Below are positions 1 through 7,655 of a stretch of DNA of 64,000 bases, in pieces. How positions within the stretch are numbered: position 1 is the stretch's first letter; each line of letters opens with the position of its first letter. The notes under the pieces were generated by a model. It had not been told where the DNA came from, searched no databases, and worked only from the letters and a program-made list of their open reading frames with translations. A program made the translations under genes and the position numbers. The stretch comes from Sphingomonas sp. DG1-23 (GTDB lineage: Bacteria > Pseudomonadota > Alphaproteobacteria > Sphingomonadales > Sphingomonadaceae), in contig NZ_JAVAMA010000016.1 of the NCBI RefSeq assembly GCF_030730875.1, positions 1-64,000 on the forward strand. The letters are read 5' to 3'.

Positions 1-1210
1 GCGAGCGGCCGTCATCGTGCCGCCACAGGATGTCGGACTTGCCGTCGCCGTCGAAATCGTCGGGCGTGAACGGGCGGGTGACATGGTCGGGCTGGAGCGC
101 GACGATCACGCCGGGAGTCCTGCCGCCCTGCGAGGGGGCGAGCGCCGCGATATCGAGCGCGCCGCCGCCGTTCAGGTCGAGGAGTTCGACATCGTAGATG
201 CCCGAATCGAACAGGGGGGTCCGCGGCTGGAAGCTGGCATTGCCGTTGTTGACGAACAGCGAGGTGCGTGCGCTGCCGTTGGCGGGGAGGTTGACGGAGA
301 CGATATCGACGGTCCCGTCGCCGTTCATGTCGCCGGCCTTGATCGCCCATAGCGCCCCGCCGGCGGCGAGCGTCTGCGCCGTCGTGAATGCGCCGCTGCC
401 GTTCCCGGTGAGGATGGAGATGGACGTGCCCGTACCCATCGCGAGATCGCTGATCCCGTCCCCGTTGAAGTCGCCGACGACAACCTTGGAAGCGCCGCCG
501 CCGATGACGGCGCTCGTGGTATTGAAGGTGCCGTCGCCGTTGCCGAGCAGCACCGAATATCCCGTCGCGGTCGTCAGCACGAGATCGAGGAAAGAATCAC
601 CATTGAAATTGCCGCTCGCAACGCCGGTATGCTCCGGCACAACCTGCTTGATTTCGGCACCGAACGTCCCGCCGGCGGCGCCGAGGCGTACCGATACCAG
701 CACCTGGGACGTGTAAGGATCGCTATACTGACGCTTGGTGGTTATCAGGTCGATGCCACCATCGCCGTTCAGATCGCCGAGGAGCAATGCTCCGCCGATT
801 CCCGGATTCTGGTACCCGCCGCCGGAGGTGAAACTGCCAGCGCCATTGCCGAGGAAGATCCGGATCGCGCTCTGCCCGATGTTCGGCATCGAATAGTCAG
901 CAGGATTGTTGAGCGCAGTCACAAAGTCGAGATGGCCGTCGCCATTCACGTCCGCGACGGCCAGGACACCGCCATTCGCGCTTTGACCACCGACTCTAAC
1001 CGGCGCGCCAAAGCTGCCGTTGCCGTTGTTGGTAAGCAGCGTGAAGAAGCCGCCGCCGAAACTGCTGTCGAAATTCCGGACGAGCAGATCGATATCGCCG
1101 TCCTCGTCGAAATCGCCGCCCGCAATGTCGACCGCCGGGGTCGCCATGTTCGGAGGATTGGTCGGATAATAAACGGGCGGCTCGAATGTGGGGACGGGGG
1201 CAGCGGGCAT
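1..1210 (-). CDS. FG-GAP/VCBS repeat protein, 3' part beyond window
   Basis: The gene reads leftwards off the window edge, so only about 403 N-terminal residues are visible. Several calcium-binding FG-GAP/VCBS type loops repeat roughly every 50-60 residues: GGDFDEDGDIDLL, VADVNGDGHLDFV, LGDLNGDGGIDLI, VGDFNGDGISDLA, AGDMNGDGTVDIV and, near the edge, DDFDGDGKSDILW. Such repeats fold as beta-propeller blades in secreted or surface proteins. ATG at 1210 is preceded by AAGGAG eight bases upstream, which fixes the start. The N-terminus (MPAAPVPTFEPP) is not a signal peptide, so export, if any, would need a C-terminal signal lying outside the window. No catalytic domain is visible, and substrate and partner are unknown. 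The reading frame is continuous through a run of six G at 215-220. Confidence 0.85.
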   Translation of the reverse strand, partial: MPAAPVPTFEPPVYYPTNPPNMATPAVDIAGGDFDEDGDIDLLVRNFDSSFGGGFFTLLTNNGNGSFGAPVRVGGQSANGGVLAVADVNGDGHLDFVTALNNPADYSMPNIGQSAIRIFLGNGAGSFTSGGGYQNPGIGGALLLGDLNGDGGIDLITTKRQYSDPYTSQVLVSVRLGAAGGTFGAEIKQVVPEHTGVASGNFNGDSFLDLVLTTATGYSVLLGNGDGTFNTTSAVIGGGASKVVVGDFNGDGISDLAMGTGTSISILTGNGSGAFTTAQTLAAGGALWAIKAGDMNGDGTVDIVSVNLPANGSARTSLFVNNGNASFQPRTPLFDSGIYDVELLDLNGGGALDIAALAPSQGGRTPGVIVALQPDHVTRPFTPDDFDGDGKSDILWRHDDGRS

Positions 1211-1500
1211 CTTCTCGGCTCCTTGTCGTTCGCGGCACGGGCGTATCGGCCGCCATTCGGCACTTGGGCAATAACCATGACGCCGCCGCGACGGGGCGGC
1301 GGGAGCCCGGCAGGACTACCGAGCGATATCAGCACTCTATCGGCGGATGCTGTCCCAAACAAGCGAGGCAGCGACAACGCGATTGAACCCTTGTCTCAGC
1401 GGGAAGGATGCCGCCGTCGGACCTTGGCCAGCGCGCGCATTTTCGCCTAGGCTGATCGCGCCGGCAACGAGTCCGGTCCCGAGAGGAAGGTTTGGCTCAG
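1211..1500. other. Intergenic region between divergent genes
   Basis: These 290 bases separate the leftward FG-GAP gene from the rightward small secreted protein and must hold both promoters. Short overlapping frames exist but have no ribosome binding site and no recognisable product. I see no RNA gene or strong terminator. Confidence 0.5.
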
Positions 1501-1812
1501 ATGAAGTTGATCGTACCGGCGGCCGCTGCGCTTGCCTTGCTGGCGCCCGCCGCCTTCGCGCAGACCGCGCCGGCCGCCGCTCCCGCACCGGCGGCAGCGG
1601 CGAAGTTCACGCTCGACACGCCGATCGAGGCGCTGGTCGCCGATCCCAAGGCCAAGGCGGTGCTCGATGCCGATCTGCCCGGCGTCACCGCCCATCCTTC
1701 CTATGACATGTTCAAGGGCATGAGCCTGCGCGCAGTCCAGCCGATGTCGAACGGCAAGCTCACCGACGAGGCGCTCAAAAAGGTCGAGACCGACCTCGCC
1801 GCGATCAAGTAG
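1501..1812 (+). CDS. Small secreted hypothetical protein
   Basis: A 103-residue protein with a clear signal peptide (MKLIVPAAAALALLAPAAFA, cleavage after A-x-A near residue 20), an Ala/Pro-rich stretch, and about 65 residues of mature domain with DTPIEALVADPKAKAVLD. The sequence TPIEALVADPKAKAVLDADLPG resembles short periplasmic segments found next to esterase or hydrolase domains in sphingomonads, but I cannot assign a function. ATG 1501 is chosen because AGGAAGG (1484-1490) lies 10 bases upstream; a TTG at 1492 in the same frame is too close to it. It is followed by a strong bidirectional terminator shared with dps. Confidence 0.7.
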   Translation: MKLIVPAAAALALLAPAAFAQTAPAAAPAPAAAAKFTLDTPIEALVADPKAKAVLDADLPGVTAHPSYDMFKGMSLRAVQPMSNGKLTDEALKKVETDLAAIK

Positions 1813-1826
1813 ACCGAAGATACAAA

Positions 1827-1852
1827 AAGGGCCGGGGATCGCCCCGGCCCTT
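1827..1852. terminator. Bidirectional terminator between the secreted protein gene and dps
   Basis: Perfect 11-bp stem AAGGGCCGGGG / CCCCGGCCCTT with a 4-base loop. A run of A precedes it on the plus strand, giving a U-rich tail for the leftward dps transcript. It sits between two convergent stop codons (1812 and 1859). Confidence 0.85.
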
Positions 1853-1858
1853 CGATAT

Positions 1859-2356
1859 TCAGCCCTTGCGGCTCGCCTCGAACAGGAACCAGGCGCGTTC
1901 CTCGGCCTGATCGGTCCATTCGTCGACGATCCCCGAGGTCGCGTTGTCGCCGGCATCCTCGGCCGCCTGCTTCACCGCGCGGAAGCTCTCGACCAGCTTG
2001 AGATTGTCGTCGCGCAGCTCGGCGAGCATGTCGCCCGGAGCGACGAAATCCTCGTCGTTGTCCTTGATCGTCTGGCGCCGCGCGATGTCGCCGATCGAGC
2101 GAATCGTGACGTTGCCGGTCTTGCGGACGCGCTCGGCGATCGCATCGGTGACGCCGTAGATTTGCGCGGCCTGATCGTCGAGCAGCAGATGATAGTCGCG
2201 GAAATGCGGGCCCGAGACGTGCCAGTGGAAATTCTTGGTCTTGAAATAGAGCGTGAAGCAATCCGCCAGCGCGCTGTTCAGCGCGTCCGCCACGCTCCTG
2301 GTGTCGTTGCGGTTGAGATCGGTGGGCGTCGCGAGTGCCGCCTTGGTGTCTGCCAT
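1859..2356 (-). CDS. dps: Dps family ferroxidase / DNA-protecting protein
   Basis: A 165-residue ferritin-like Dps protein that oxidises Fe(II) with peroxide, stores iron inside a dodecamer and shields DNA during starvation and oxidative stress in the cytoplasm. The inter-subunit ferroxidase ligands can all be placed by comparison with the E. coli Dps pattern: H44 in FHWHVSGPHF, H56 and D60 in DYHLLLD, and D71 and E75 in TDAIAER. ATG 2356 is chosen over the adjacent ATG 2359 because GGAGGA (2361-2366) is then 4 bases away instead of 1. The gene is monocistronic and ends at a strong shared terminator. I saw no clear OxyR or Fur site in the short upstream region. Confidence 0.95.
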   Translation of the reverse strand: MADTKAALATPTDLNRNDTRSVADALNSALADCFTLYFKTKNFHWHVSGPHFRDYHLLLDDQAAQIYGVTDAIAERVRKTGNVTIRSIGDIARRQTIKDNDEDFVAPGDMLAELRDDNLKLVESFRAVKQAAEDAGDNATSGIVDEWTDQAEERAWFLFEASRKG

Positions 2357-2459
2357 CATGTCCTCCGGAAAAACGATACGTGAGCCCAACGAAGCGCATA
2401 TAGGACGGGCTCCGCGGGCTGCCACGGCAATTTTCGATGACTGCGATCAGCCCTTTCGA

Positions 2460-3026
2460 TCAGCCGGTCAGCCGCAACGCGCCGAGGCCGATCGCCGTCC
2501 CCGCGATCAGGAACAGCGCCGAGGACGCAAACCGCAGCCAGCGCAGCGGCAGATTGCTCCATCCGGCTTCGCCCAGGACAGCGGCGACGATCGCCACGAC
2601 GAGCGCGCCCAGCGTCGTGCCCGCTGCCGCGAGCCACGGATTCCCGCCGGCAGCCAGCGCGAAGGTGAAGAATTGCGTCTGCTCGCCCAATGCGAGCACG
2701 AAGACACCGAGCAACGGGGTGAACAGCGGCCCGAAGCGCCAGCGATCGAGCCGGCTCGGCAGCCTGGTGCGGATCATCCCGGTGACCGCGCCGGCCAGCA
2801 AGGCGACCGCGAGCAGCAGCGACCGGGCCTCGGGCGTGAGCGTCGGCGCGACCGCCGCTCCGGCCCATGCGGCGAGCAGGCTGCCGGCGCCATGCGCGAG
2901 CCCCGCTACGAGCGCGACCGTCAGCGGCCGCCCGAACCGATCGGCGAGGATCGCGGTCAGCAGCGCCGGCCGATCGCCGGGCTGGGCGAGCAAGGCGAGC
3001 AGAAAGGCAGGGACGATCGCTTCCAT
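2460..3026 (-). CDS. TMEM165/GDT1 family membrane protein, degenerate motifs
   Basis: A 188-residue, six-helix inner membrane protein with the two-fold repeat of the GDT1/UPF0016 family, whose members exchange Mn2+ or Ca2+ for protons. The family signature E-x-G-D-[KR]-[TS] is weakened in both halves: the first reads AQPGDRPA (residues about 14-21) and the second LGEQTQFF (about 112-119). The first glutamate and the hydroxyl residue of motif one are missing, and motif two lacks G-D-K. Transport activity is therefore doubtful although the fold looks intact. The start at 3026 has AAGAGG upstream. It is divergent from the TonB-dependent receptor. Confidence 0.75.
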   Translation of the reverse strand: MEAIVPAFLLALLAQPGDRPALLTAILADRFGRPLTVALVAGLAHGAGSLLAAWAGAAVAPTLTPEARSLLLAVALLAGAVTGMIRTRLPSRLDRWRFGPLFTPLLGVFVLALGEQTQFFTFALAAGGNPWLAAAGTTLGALVVAIVAAVLGEAGWSNLPLRWLRFASSALFLIAGTAIGLGALRLTG

Positions 3027-3158
3027 TGCCTCTTATCGTCACATCGTTCCGGCCCCGGCAACTCGTATGCGCGCCGGCTGCGAGCTGCTGCCATTGATAC
3101 TTACTTGCAACAAGCCGTGCGCCGCGCTAGGCGCCGCGCCGCTTCATCAGGGGTAATC

Positions 3159-5297
3159 ATGCGTATCCGGGTCCGTTCGCTGCTCGCCGTCTCTTCGCTC
3201 GCACTCGCTGCGCCCGCGCTCGCGCAACAGGCGCACGACCCGTCGGAAGCCGAGGAGCAAGGCGAGATCGTCGTCACCGGCGCACGCACCGTCCTGCCCG
3301 CCAACGCTCTGCCGCTGACCATCGACGTGATCGATCGCGCGGCACTCGACCAGCAGGTGGCGATCGCCGGTTCGGTGGTCGACGCGGTCGCCAATCTCAC
3401 CCCCAGCTTCTCGCCGACTCGGCAGAAATTGTCGGGCGCGGGCGAGACGCTGCGCGGCCGCTCGCCGCTCTACGCGATCAACGGCATCCCGCAATCGACG
3501 CCCTTGCGCGACGGCGCCCGCGACGGATTCACCATCGATCCGTTCTTCATCGATCGTGTCGAACTGATCTATGGATCGAATGCGCTGCAGGGGATCGGAG
3601 GCACTGGCGGCATCGTCAATCAGGTCACCGTCGCCCCGCCAGCGGCCGAAGGACTGAGCGGCCGCGCGCTGGTGCAGGGCAATGCCGATACCGGCTTCCG
3701 CGACGATGGAATGGGCGGCAAGCTTGCCGGGCTGCTCGCATGGCGTTCGGGGCGCTTCGACGCGATGGTGGGCGCGGCCTATGAGAAGCGCGGCGCCTTT
3801 TACGACGGCGCGGGCCGCCGCGTCGGCACCGACCTCACCCAGGGAGAGACGCAGGATTCGCAGAGCTGGTCGCTGTTCGCGCGGCTGGGCTATGCGGTCA
3901 GCGACACGATGCGGCTCGATCTCACTGCCAGCCGCTTCGAGCTGAAGGGCGACGGCGATTATGTCGCGGTCAATGGCGATTACCGGATCGACCTGCCGAC
4001 CAGCTCGGTGCGCGGCACTCCGCCCGGGGTCCCCGCGACCAACCGGACCGAGAGCGTCGCGCTGTCGCTGACCGATTCGTCGCTATGGGGCGGCAATCTG
4101 GTCAGCCAGCTCTTCTACAATCGCTCGCGCGACACCTATGGCGGCGAGATCGCCCCGATCGCCACCTTCCAGGACGCGCGGATCGCGCCGGTCGGCACCC
4201 TGTTCGATCAGTCGCAGAACCGCTCGCGCAAGTTCGGCGGCAAATTGAGCTATGAGCGCGCGATCCCGGGCTTCGAGGCGCTCACCGCCACGCTCGGCTT
4301 CGACGCATTGTTCGACAAGACCGAGCAGCGTCTGATCGCCACCGATCGCGTCTGGGTTCCGCCCGCCGAATTCCGCAGTCTCGCGCCGTTCGCGCAGGCC
4401 AATCTGGCGCTGTTCGACAAGAAGCTGCGGCTCGCCGGCGGCGTGCGCCACGAGAGCGTCAAGATCACCATCGACGATTACACCACCCTGGCGTCCTATG
4501 CCGGCGGCCATTTCGTCTCGGGCGGAAGCCCCGAGTTCAGCGACACGCTGCTCAACGGTGGCGTGATCGTCGAGCCGTGGGCGGGCATCCGGGCATATGC
4601 GAGCTATGCCGAGGGCTATACCGTGCCCGATGTCGGCCGCATCGCCCGCGCGATCAATCGCGACGGGGTCGATCTCGACCATTATCTCGATCTCACTCCG
4701 ATCGTGTCGAACAATCGCGAAGTCGGGTTCGAGCTCAAGCGCGGGCCGCTCGACGCGAGCGCCAGCTATTTCTGGTCGAGCAGCGATCAGGGCTCGCTGC
4801 TCGTTTTGGTCGGCGGCTCGTACGAGGTCCAGCGCCAGCGCGTCGAGATCGAGGGGCTCGAGCTCAACCTCGCGGTGCGCACCCCGCTGGACGGGCTCAG
4901 GATCTCGACCGGCTATGCGCATCTGATCGGGCGTACCGATGCGGACGGCGACGGCAGCGTCGATCAGGACCTCGACGGCGCCAATATCTCGCCCGACCGG
5001 TTCAACCTCGCCGCCACCTATGCGGCCGGCCCGATCTCGGCGCGGGTTCAGACCCAATTCTATCTGTCGCGCCGCTATGACGGTCTCGCCCGCGTCTTCG
5101 ATTTCGGTGGCTACAACGTCACCGATGCCAGCATCCGCTACCAGACCGGCTTCGGCGGAGTGACGCTCAGCGCCCAGAACCTCTTCGACGCCTTCTATAT
5201 CGACTATTACAGCGACACCGTCCGCCCCACCGACAATGCCCATTATTTCGCCGGCCGCGGGCGCAACTTCACGCTCGGCTGGGACCTGCGGTTCTGA
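3159..5297 (+). CDS. TonB-dependent receptor, siderophore type
   Basis: A 712-residue outer membrane receptor. The signal peptide (MRIRVRSLLAVSSLALAAPA, ending ALAQQ) is followed by a TonB box, GEIVVTGARTV. A plug domain occupies about residues 40-160 (LRGRSPLYAINGIPQS, RVELIYGSNALQGIGG), then comes the 22-strand barrel, ending in the aromatic signature LGWDLRF. Such receptors import ferric siderophores with energy from TonB-ExbBD. The PepSY membrane protein starts 4 bases after the stop, so the pair is an operon, and this pairing with a reductase-like protein supports iron as the cargo. The reading frame stays open far upstream, but ATG 3159 at the signal peptide is the true start. An exact Fur box is not evident in the 130-base upstream region. 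Confidence 0.93.
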   Translation: MRIRVRSLLAVSSLALAAPALAQQAHDPSEAEEQGEIVVTGARTVLPANALPLTIDVIDRAALDQQVAIAGSVVDAVANLTPSFSPTRQKLSGAGETLRGRSPLYAINGIPQSTPLRDGARDGFTIDPFFIDRVELIYGSNALQGIGGTGGIVNQVTVAPPAAEGLSGRALVQGNADTGFRDDGMGGKLAGLLAWRSGRFDAMVGAAYEKRGAFYDGAGRRVGTDLTQGETQDSQSWSLFARLGYAVSDTMRLDLTASRFELKGDGDYVAVNGDYRIDLPTSSVRGTPPGVPATNRTESVALSLTDSSLWGGNLVSQLFYNRSRDTYGGEIAPIATFQDARIAPVGTLFDQSQNRSRKFGGKLSYERAIPGFEALTATLGFDALFDKTEQRLIATDRVWVPPAEFRSLAPFAQANLALFDKKLRLAGGVRHESVKITIDDYTTLASYAGGHFVSGGSPEFSDTLLNGGVIVEPWAGIRAYASYAEGYTVPDVGRIARAINRDGVDLDHYLDLTPIVSNNREVGFELKRGPLDASASYFWSSSDQGSLLVLVGGSYEVQRQRVEIEGLELNLAVRTPLDGLRISTGYAHLIGRTDADGDGSVDQDLDGANISPDRFNLAATYAAGPISARVQTQFYLSRRYDGLARVFDFGGYNVTDASIRYQTGFGGVTLSAQNLFDAFYIDYYSDTVRPTDNAHYFAGRGRNFTLGWDLRF

Positions 5298-5301
5298 CGC
5301 G

Positions 5302-6399
5302 ATGAAGCTGCTCGATCTCCTCCACCGCTGGACCGGCGGGCTGATCGGGCTGCTGCTCGCCTTGATGGGGCTTTCGGGAGCGATCCTCGTCCATCGCGAC
5401 GCGTGGGTGATGCTGCCGCACGCCGGCGATGCGCAGGTCCAGTCGACCGCGGCGATCGCCGCGGTGACCGAGAAACTGTTCGCCGATCCCGCAGCGCGCC
5501 CCCAGAGCCTCACTTTCGCCAATGCCAATTTCGGGCTCGACCGGATGGCGACGCCGGGCGGCGGCGGCGCCTATACCGATCAGGCCGGGAACATAGTGCT
5601 CAGCTGGAGCAGTCAATGGGCGCGCCCCGAGCTCTGGCTGTTCGACTTCCACCACCATCTCTTCGCCGGCGACACCGGCGAGACGGTGATCGGGGTGGCC
5701 GCGCTGATCGGGCTGTTCTTCGTGATCTCGGGCGTGATCCTGTGGTGGCGCACCCGCAAGACTTTCGCGTTTCGCCTGTGGCCCGCGCGGATGACCCGGC
5801 CGGCGATCGTCCGCCAGCACCGCGATCTCGGCGTGGTCATGGCGCCTTTGCTGGCGTTGTCGCTGCTCACCGGCGCGACCCTGGTGTTCCGGCCGCTCAC
5901 TGCGGTCTTTCTCGGCCCTTCGGCGCCCGCGACGATCGACGAGGCGATGAAAGCCCCAAAGGCGCCGCCTGCGAAGCTCGCCGACCGTCTCGACTGGCGC
6001 AACATGATCGTCACGGCGCGCACGCTCTATCCCGATGCCGAAATCCGCAGCCTCGCGATGCCGCGCGGCAAGAGCGGCACGATCACCCTGCGCATGCGCA
6101 AGCCCGACGAATGGCTCCCGAACGGCCGCACCACCTTGTGGTTCGCCGCCGACACCGGTGCGCTGATCGCACATCGCGACGACTCGGCGCTTCCGCGGGT
6201 CGTGAAGGCCTACAACACGCTCTACCCGCTCCATGCCGCCAAGGTCGGCGGCCTCGGCTATCGGCTGGTGATGACGCTGTCCGGCCTCACGCTGGCGATG
6301 CTGGGGAGCTTCGCGGTGTGGAGCTTCTGGTTCCGCCGCCCGCGCCCGGTCAGGCGAGCGCCGGCCCGCGGAACGGGATATCCCGCCGCCAGTAAGTGA
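5302..6399 (+). CDS. PepSY-associated membrane protein, putative siderophore-iron reductase
   Basis: A 365-residue inner membrane protein with the PepSY_TM layout: helix 1 (HRWTGGLIGLLLALMGLSGA), a periplasmic domain, helix 2 after FDFHHHLFAGDTGE, helix 3 after RQHRDLG, a second periplasmic domain, and helix 4 near the C-terminus (GLTLAMLGSFAVWSFWF). Histidines beside the helices (HRW, HHH, RQH) are typical haem ligands in this family. Members paired with TonB-dependent receptors are thought to reduce ferric siderophores in the periplasm; that role is inferred here from context. It is translated in an operon with the upstream receptor. The last 50 bases overlap the end of the convergent DUF418 gene. 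Confidence 0.85.
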   Translation: MKLLDLLHRWTGGLIGLLLALMGLSGAILVHRDAWVMLPHAGDAQVQSTAAIAAVTEKLFADPAARPQSLTFANANFGLDRMATPGGGGAYTDQAGNIVLSWSSQWARPELWLFDFHHHLFAGDTGETVIGVAALIGLFFVISGVILWWRTRKTFAFRLWPARMTRPAIVRQHRDLGVVMAPLLALSLLTGATLVFRPLTAVFLGPSAPATIDEAMKAPKAPPAKLADRLDWRNMIVTARTLYPDAEIRSLAMPRGKSGTITLRMRKPDEWLPNGRTTLWFAADTGALIAHRDDSALPRVVKAYNTLYPLHAAKVGGLGYRLVMTLSGLTLAMLGSFAVWSFWFRRPRPVRRAPARGTGYPAASK

Positions 6400-7549
6400 G
6401 CGCCCGCCACAGCCATTCGACCGGGCCGTAGCGGAAACGCCGCAGCCACCAATGCGCCAGCGCCAGCTGCGCCGCGATCGCGCCGAGCCCGACCCATAAT
6501 CGGGTCAGCTGGTTCCAATCGTCGTACAATCCGAGCCCGAAGCCGTAGAAGATCGGCACGAAGATCAGCGACTGGAGGATGTACAGCGTCAACGTGGTGC
6601 GCCCGACCGCAGCGAGCGGGCGGAGCAATGCGCGCGCCGGGCTCTCGTACAAGGCGAGGAGCAACAGAAGCCACAATGTCGTCCCGGCCAGCTCGAACCA
6701 GCTGCCGAGCAGATAGGAGAGCAGCCGGTCCGACGCCTCGCCGTGATGCTGCGCGGCGAACCATGCCTTGAAGCCGTCGCGCCCCAGATAGAGCCCGACC
6801 GCCACCACCGCCGCGACCGCGAAGGCGATCCACCGCGCCCGCGCGAATTCGCCGAGCCGCGCGAAGAATCCGATCCGTCCGAGCACCATCCCGACCAGGT
6901 ACAGCCCGAGGATCTGCACCATGCGTCCCGATTCGACCATGAACCACCATTTGGGCAGTTGCCCGGCCCAGAGATTGGCGCGGACATGCTCGATCCAGTT
7001 GCCGTGCAGATAGACCGCCATCGCCGGGTCGTCGAAATGGTGCGGCGGCTGGTTGGCCCAGGGCGCGCCCGCCATCGCCGCCCAGAGCTGGACCAGCATC
7101 ACCGGGCTGGCGAAGCAGAATGCGGCGATCGCGATCAGCACGCGATTGTCGCATATCCGGTGGAAGGCGAGCAGCAGGAAGCCCATCAAGGCGAGCAGCT
7201 GGATGATGTCGCCGCGATAGATCACCGCATGGGCGAAACCGATGCCGAACAGGACGGTCAGCCGCCATGCGAAGCGCGCCGTGAAATCCACGCCGCGCCG
7301 GGCCGCGCGGCCCATCAGGATGAAGAAGCTGAAGCCGAAGCACAAAGCGAGCAGCGAGAAGCTCTTGCCCATGAACAGCAGATAGACCGTGTCCGACACC
7401 GGCCCATTCTTCGGATCGGCCCAATAGAGCTCGTAGCTTTCGATCATGTGGACGAGGAACAGCGCCATCAGCGCGAAGCCGCGCACGATATCCACCGATT
7501 CCAGCCGTGCGTCCGTGGCAGCGTGCCGCGCGGCCGTTGCTTCTTCCAT
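6350..7549 (-). CDS. DUF418 domain-containing membrane protein
   Basis: A 399-residue multi-pass inner membrane protein of the DUF418/heparan-alpha-glucosaminide acyltransferase-like group. The N-terminus RLESVDIVRGFALMALFLVH is the family opening, and the C-terminal half holds GRTTLTLYILQSLIFVPIFY, matching the DUF418 core. About ten hydrophobic segments can be counted. The biochemical role is unknown; acyl transfer across the membrane is suggested only by distant similarity to acyltransferase-3 proteins. ATG 7549 is preceded by AAGGAG. It converges on and overlaps the PepSY gene by 50 bases, leaving no room for a terminator between the two stops. Confidence 0.85.
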   Translation of the reverse strand: MEEATAARHAATDARLESVDIVRGFALMALFLVHMIESYELYWADPKNGPVSDTVYLLFMGKSFSLLALCFGFSFFILMGRAARRGVDFTARFAWRLTVLFGIGFAHAVIYRGDIIQLLALMGFLLLAFHRICDNRVLIAIAAFCFASPVMLVQLWAAMAGAPWANQPPHHFDDPAMAVYLHGNWIEHVRANLWAGQLPKWWFMVESGRMVQILGLYLVGMVLGRIGFFARLGEFARARWIAFAVAAVVAVGLYLGRDGFKAWFAAQHHGEASDRLLSYLLGSWFELAGTTLWLLLLLALYESPARALLRPLAAVGRTTLTLYILQSLIFVPIFYGFGLGLYDDWNQLTRLWVGLGAIAAQLALAHWWLRRFRYGPVEWLWRALTYWRRDIPFRGPALA

Positions 7550-7655
7550 TGGCGACTCCTTTTGCGCGGGCACGCTAGGGGGGGCTTTCGCCGAAATCCA
7601 GCAACCTGCGCGCGATCTTTACCGGTTGTTCGTCCTGCTGCCGTAGCTATCGGAC

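Noticed and set aside
3085-3120. Fur box before the first TonB-dependent receptor
   Set aside because: The sequence around TTGATACTTACTTGCAACA has only weak likeness to a Fur or Irr/RirA site; not enough to annotate.
2253-3158. Upstream extension of the first TonB-dependent receptor frame
   Set aside because: It crosses the dps start and the whole GDT1-like gene antisense; the signal peptide at 3159 marks the true start.
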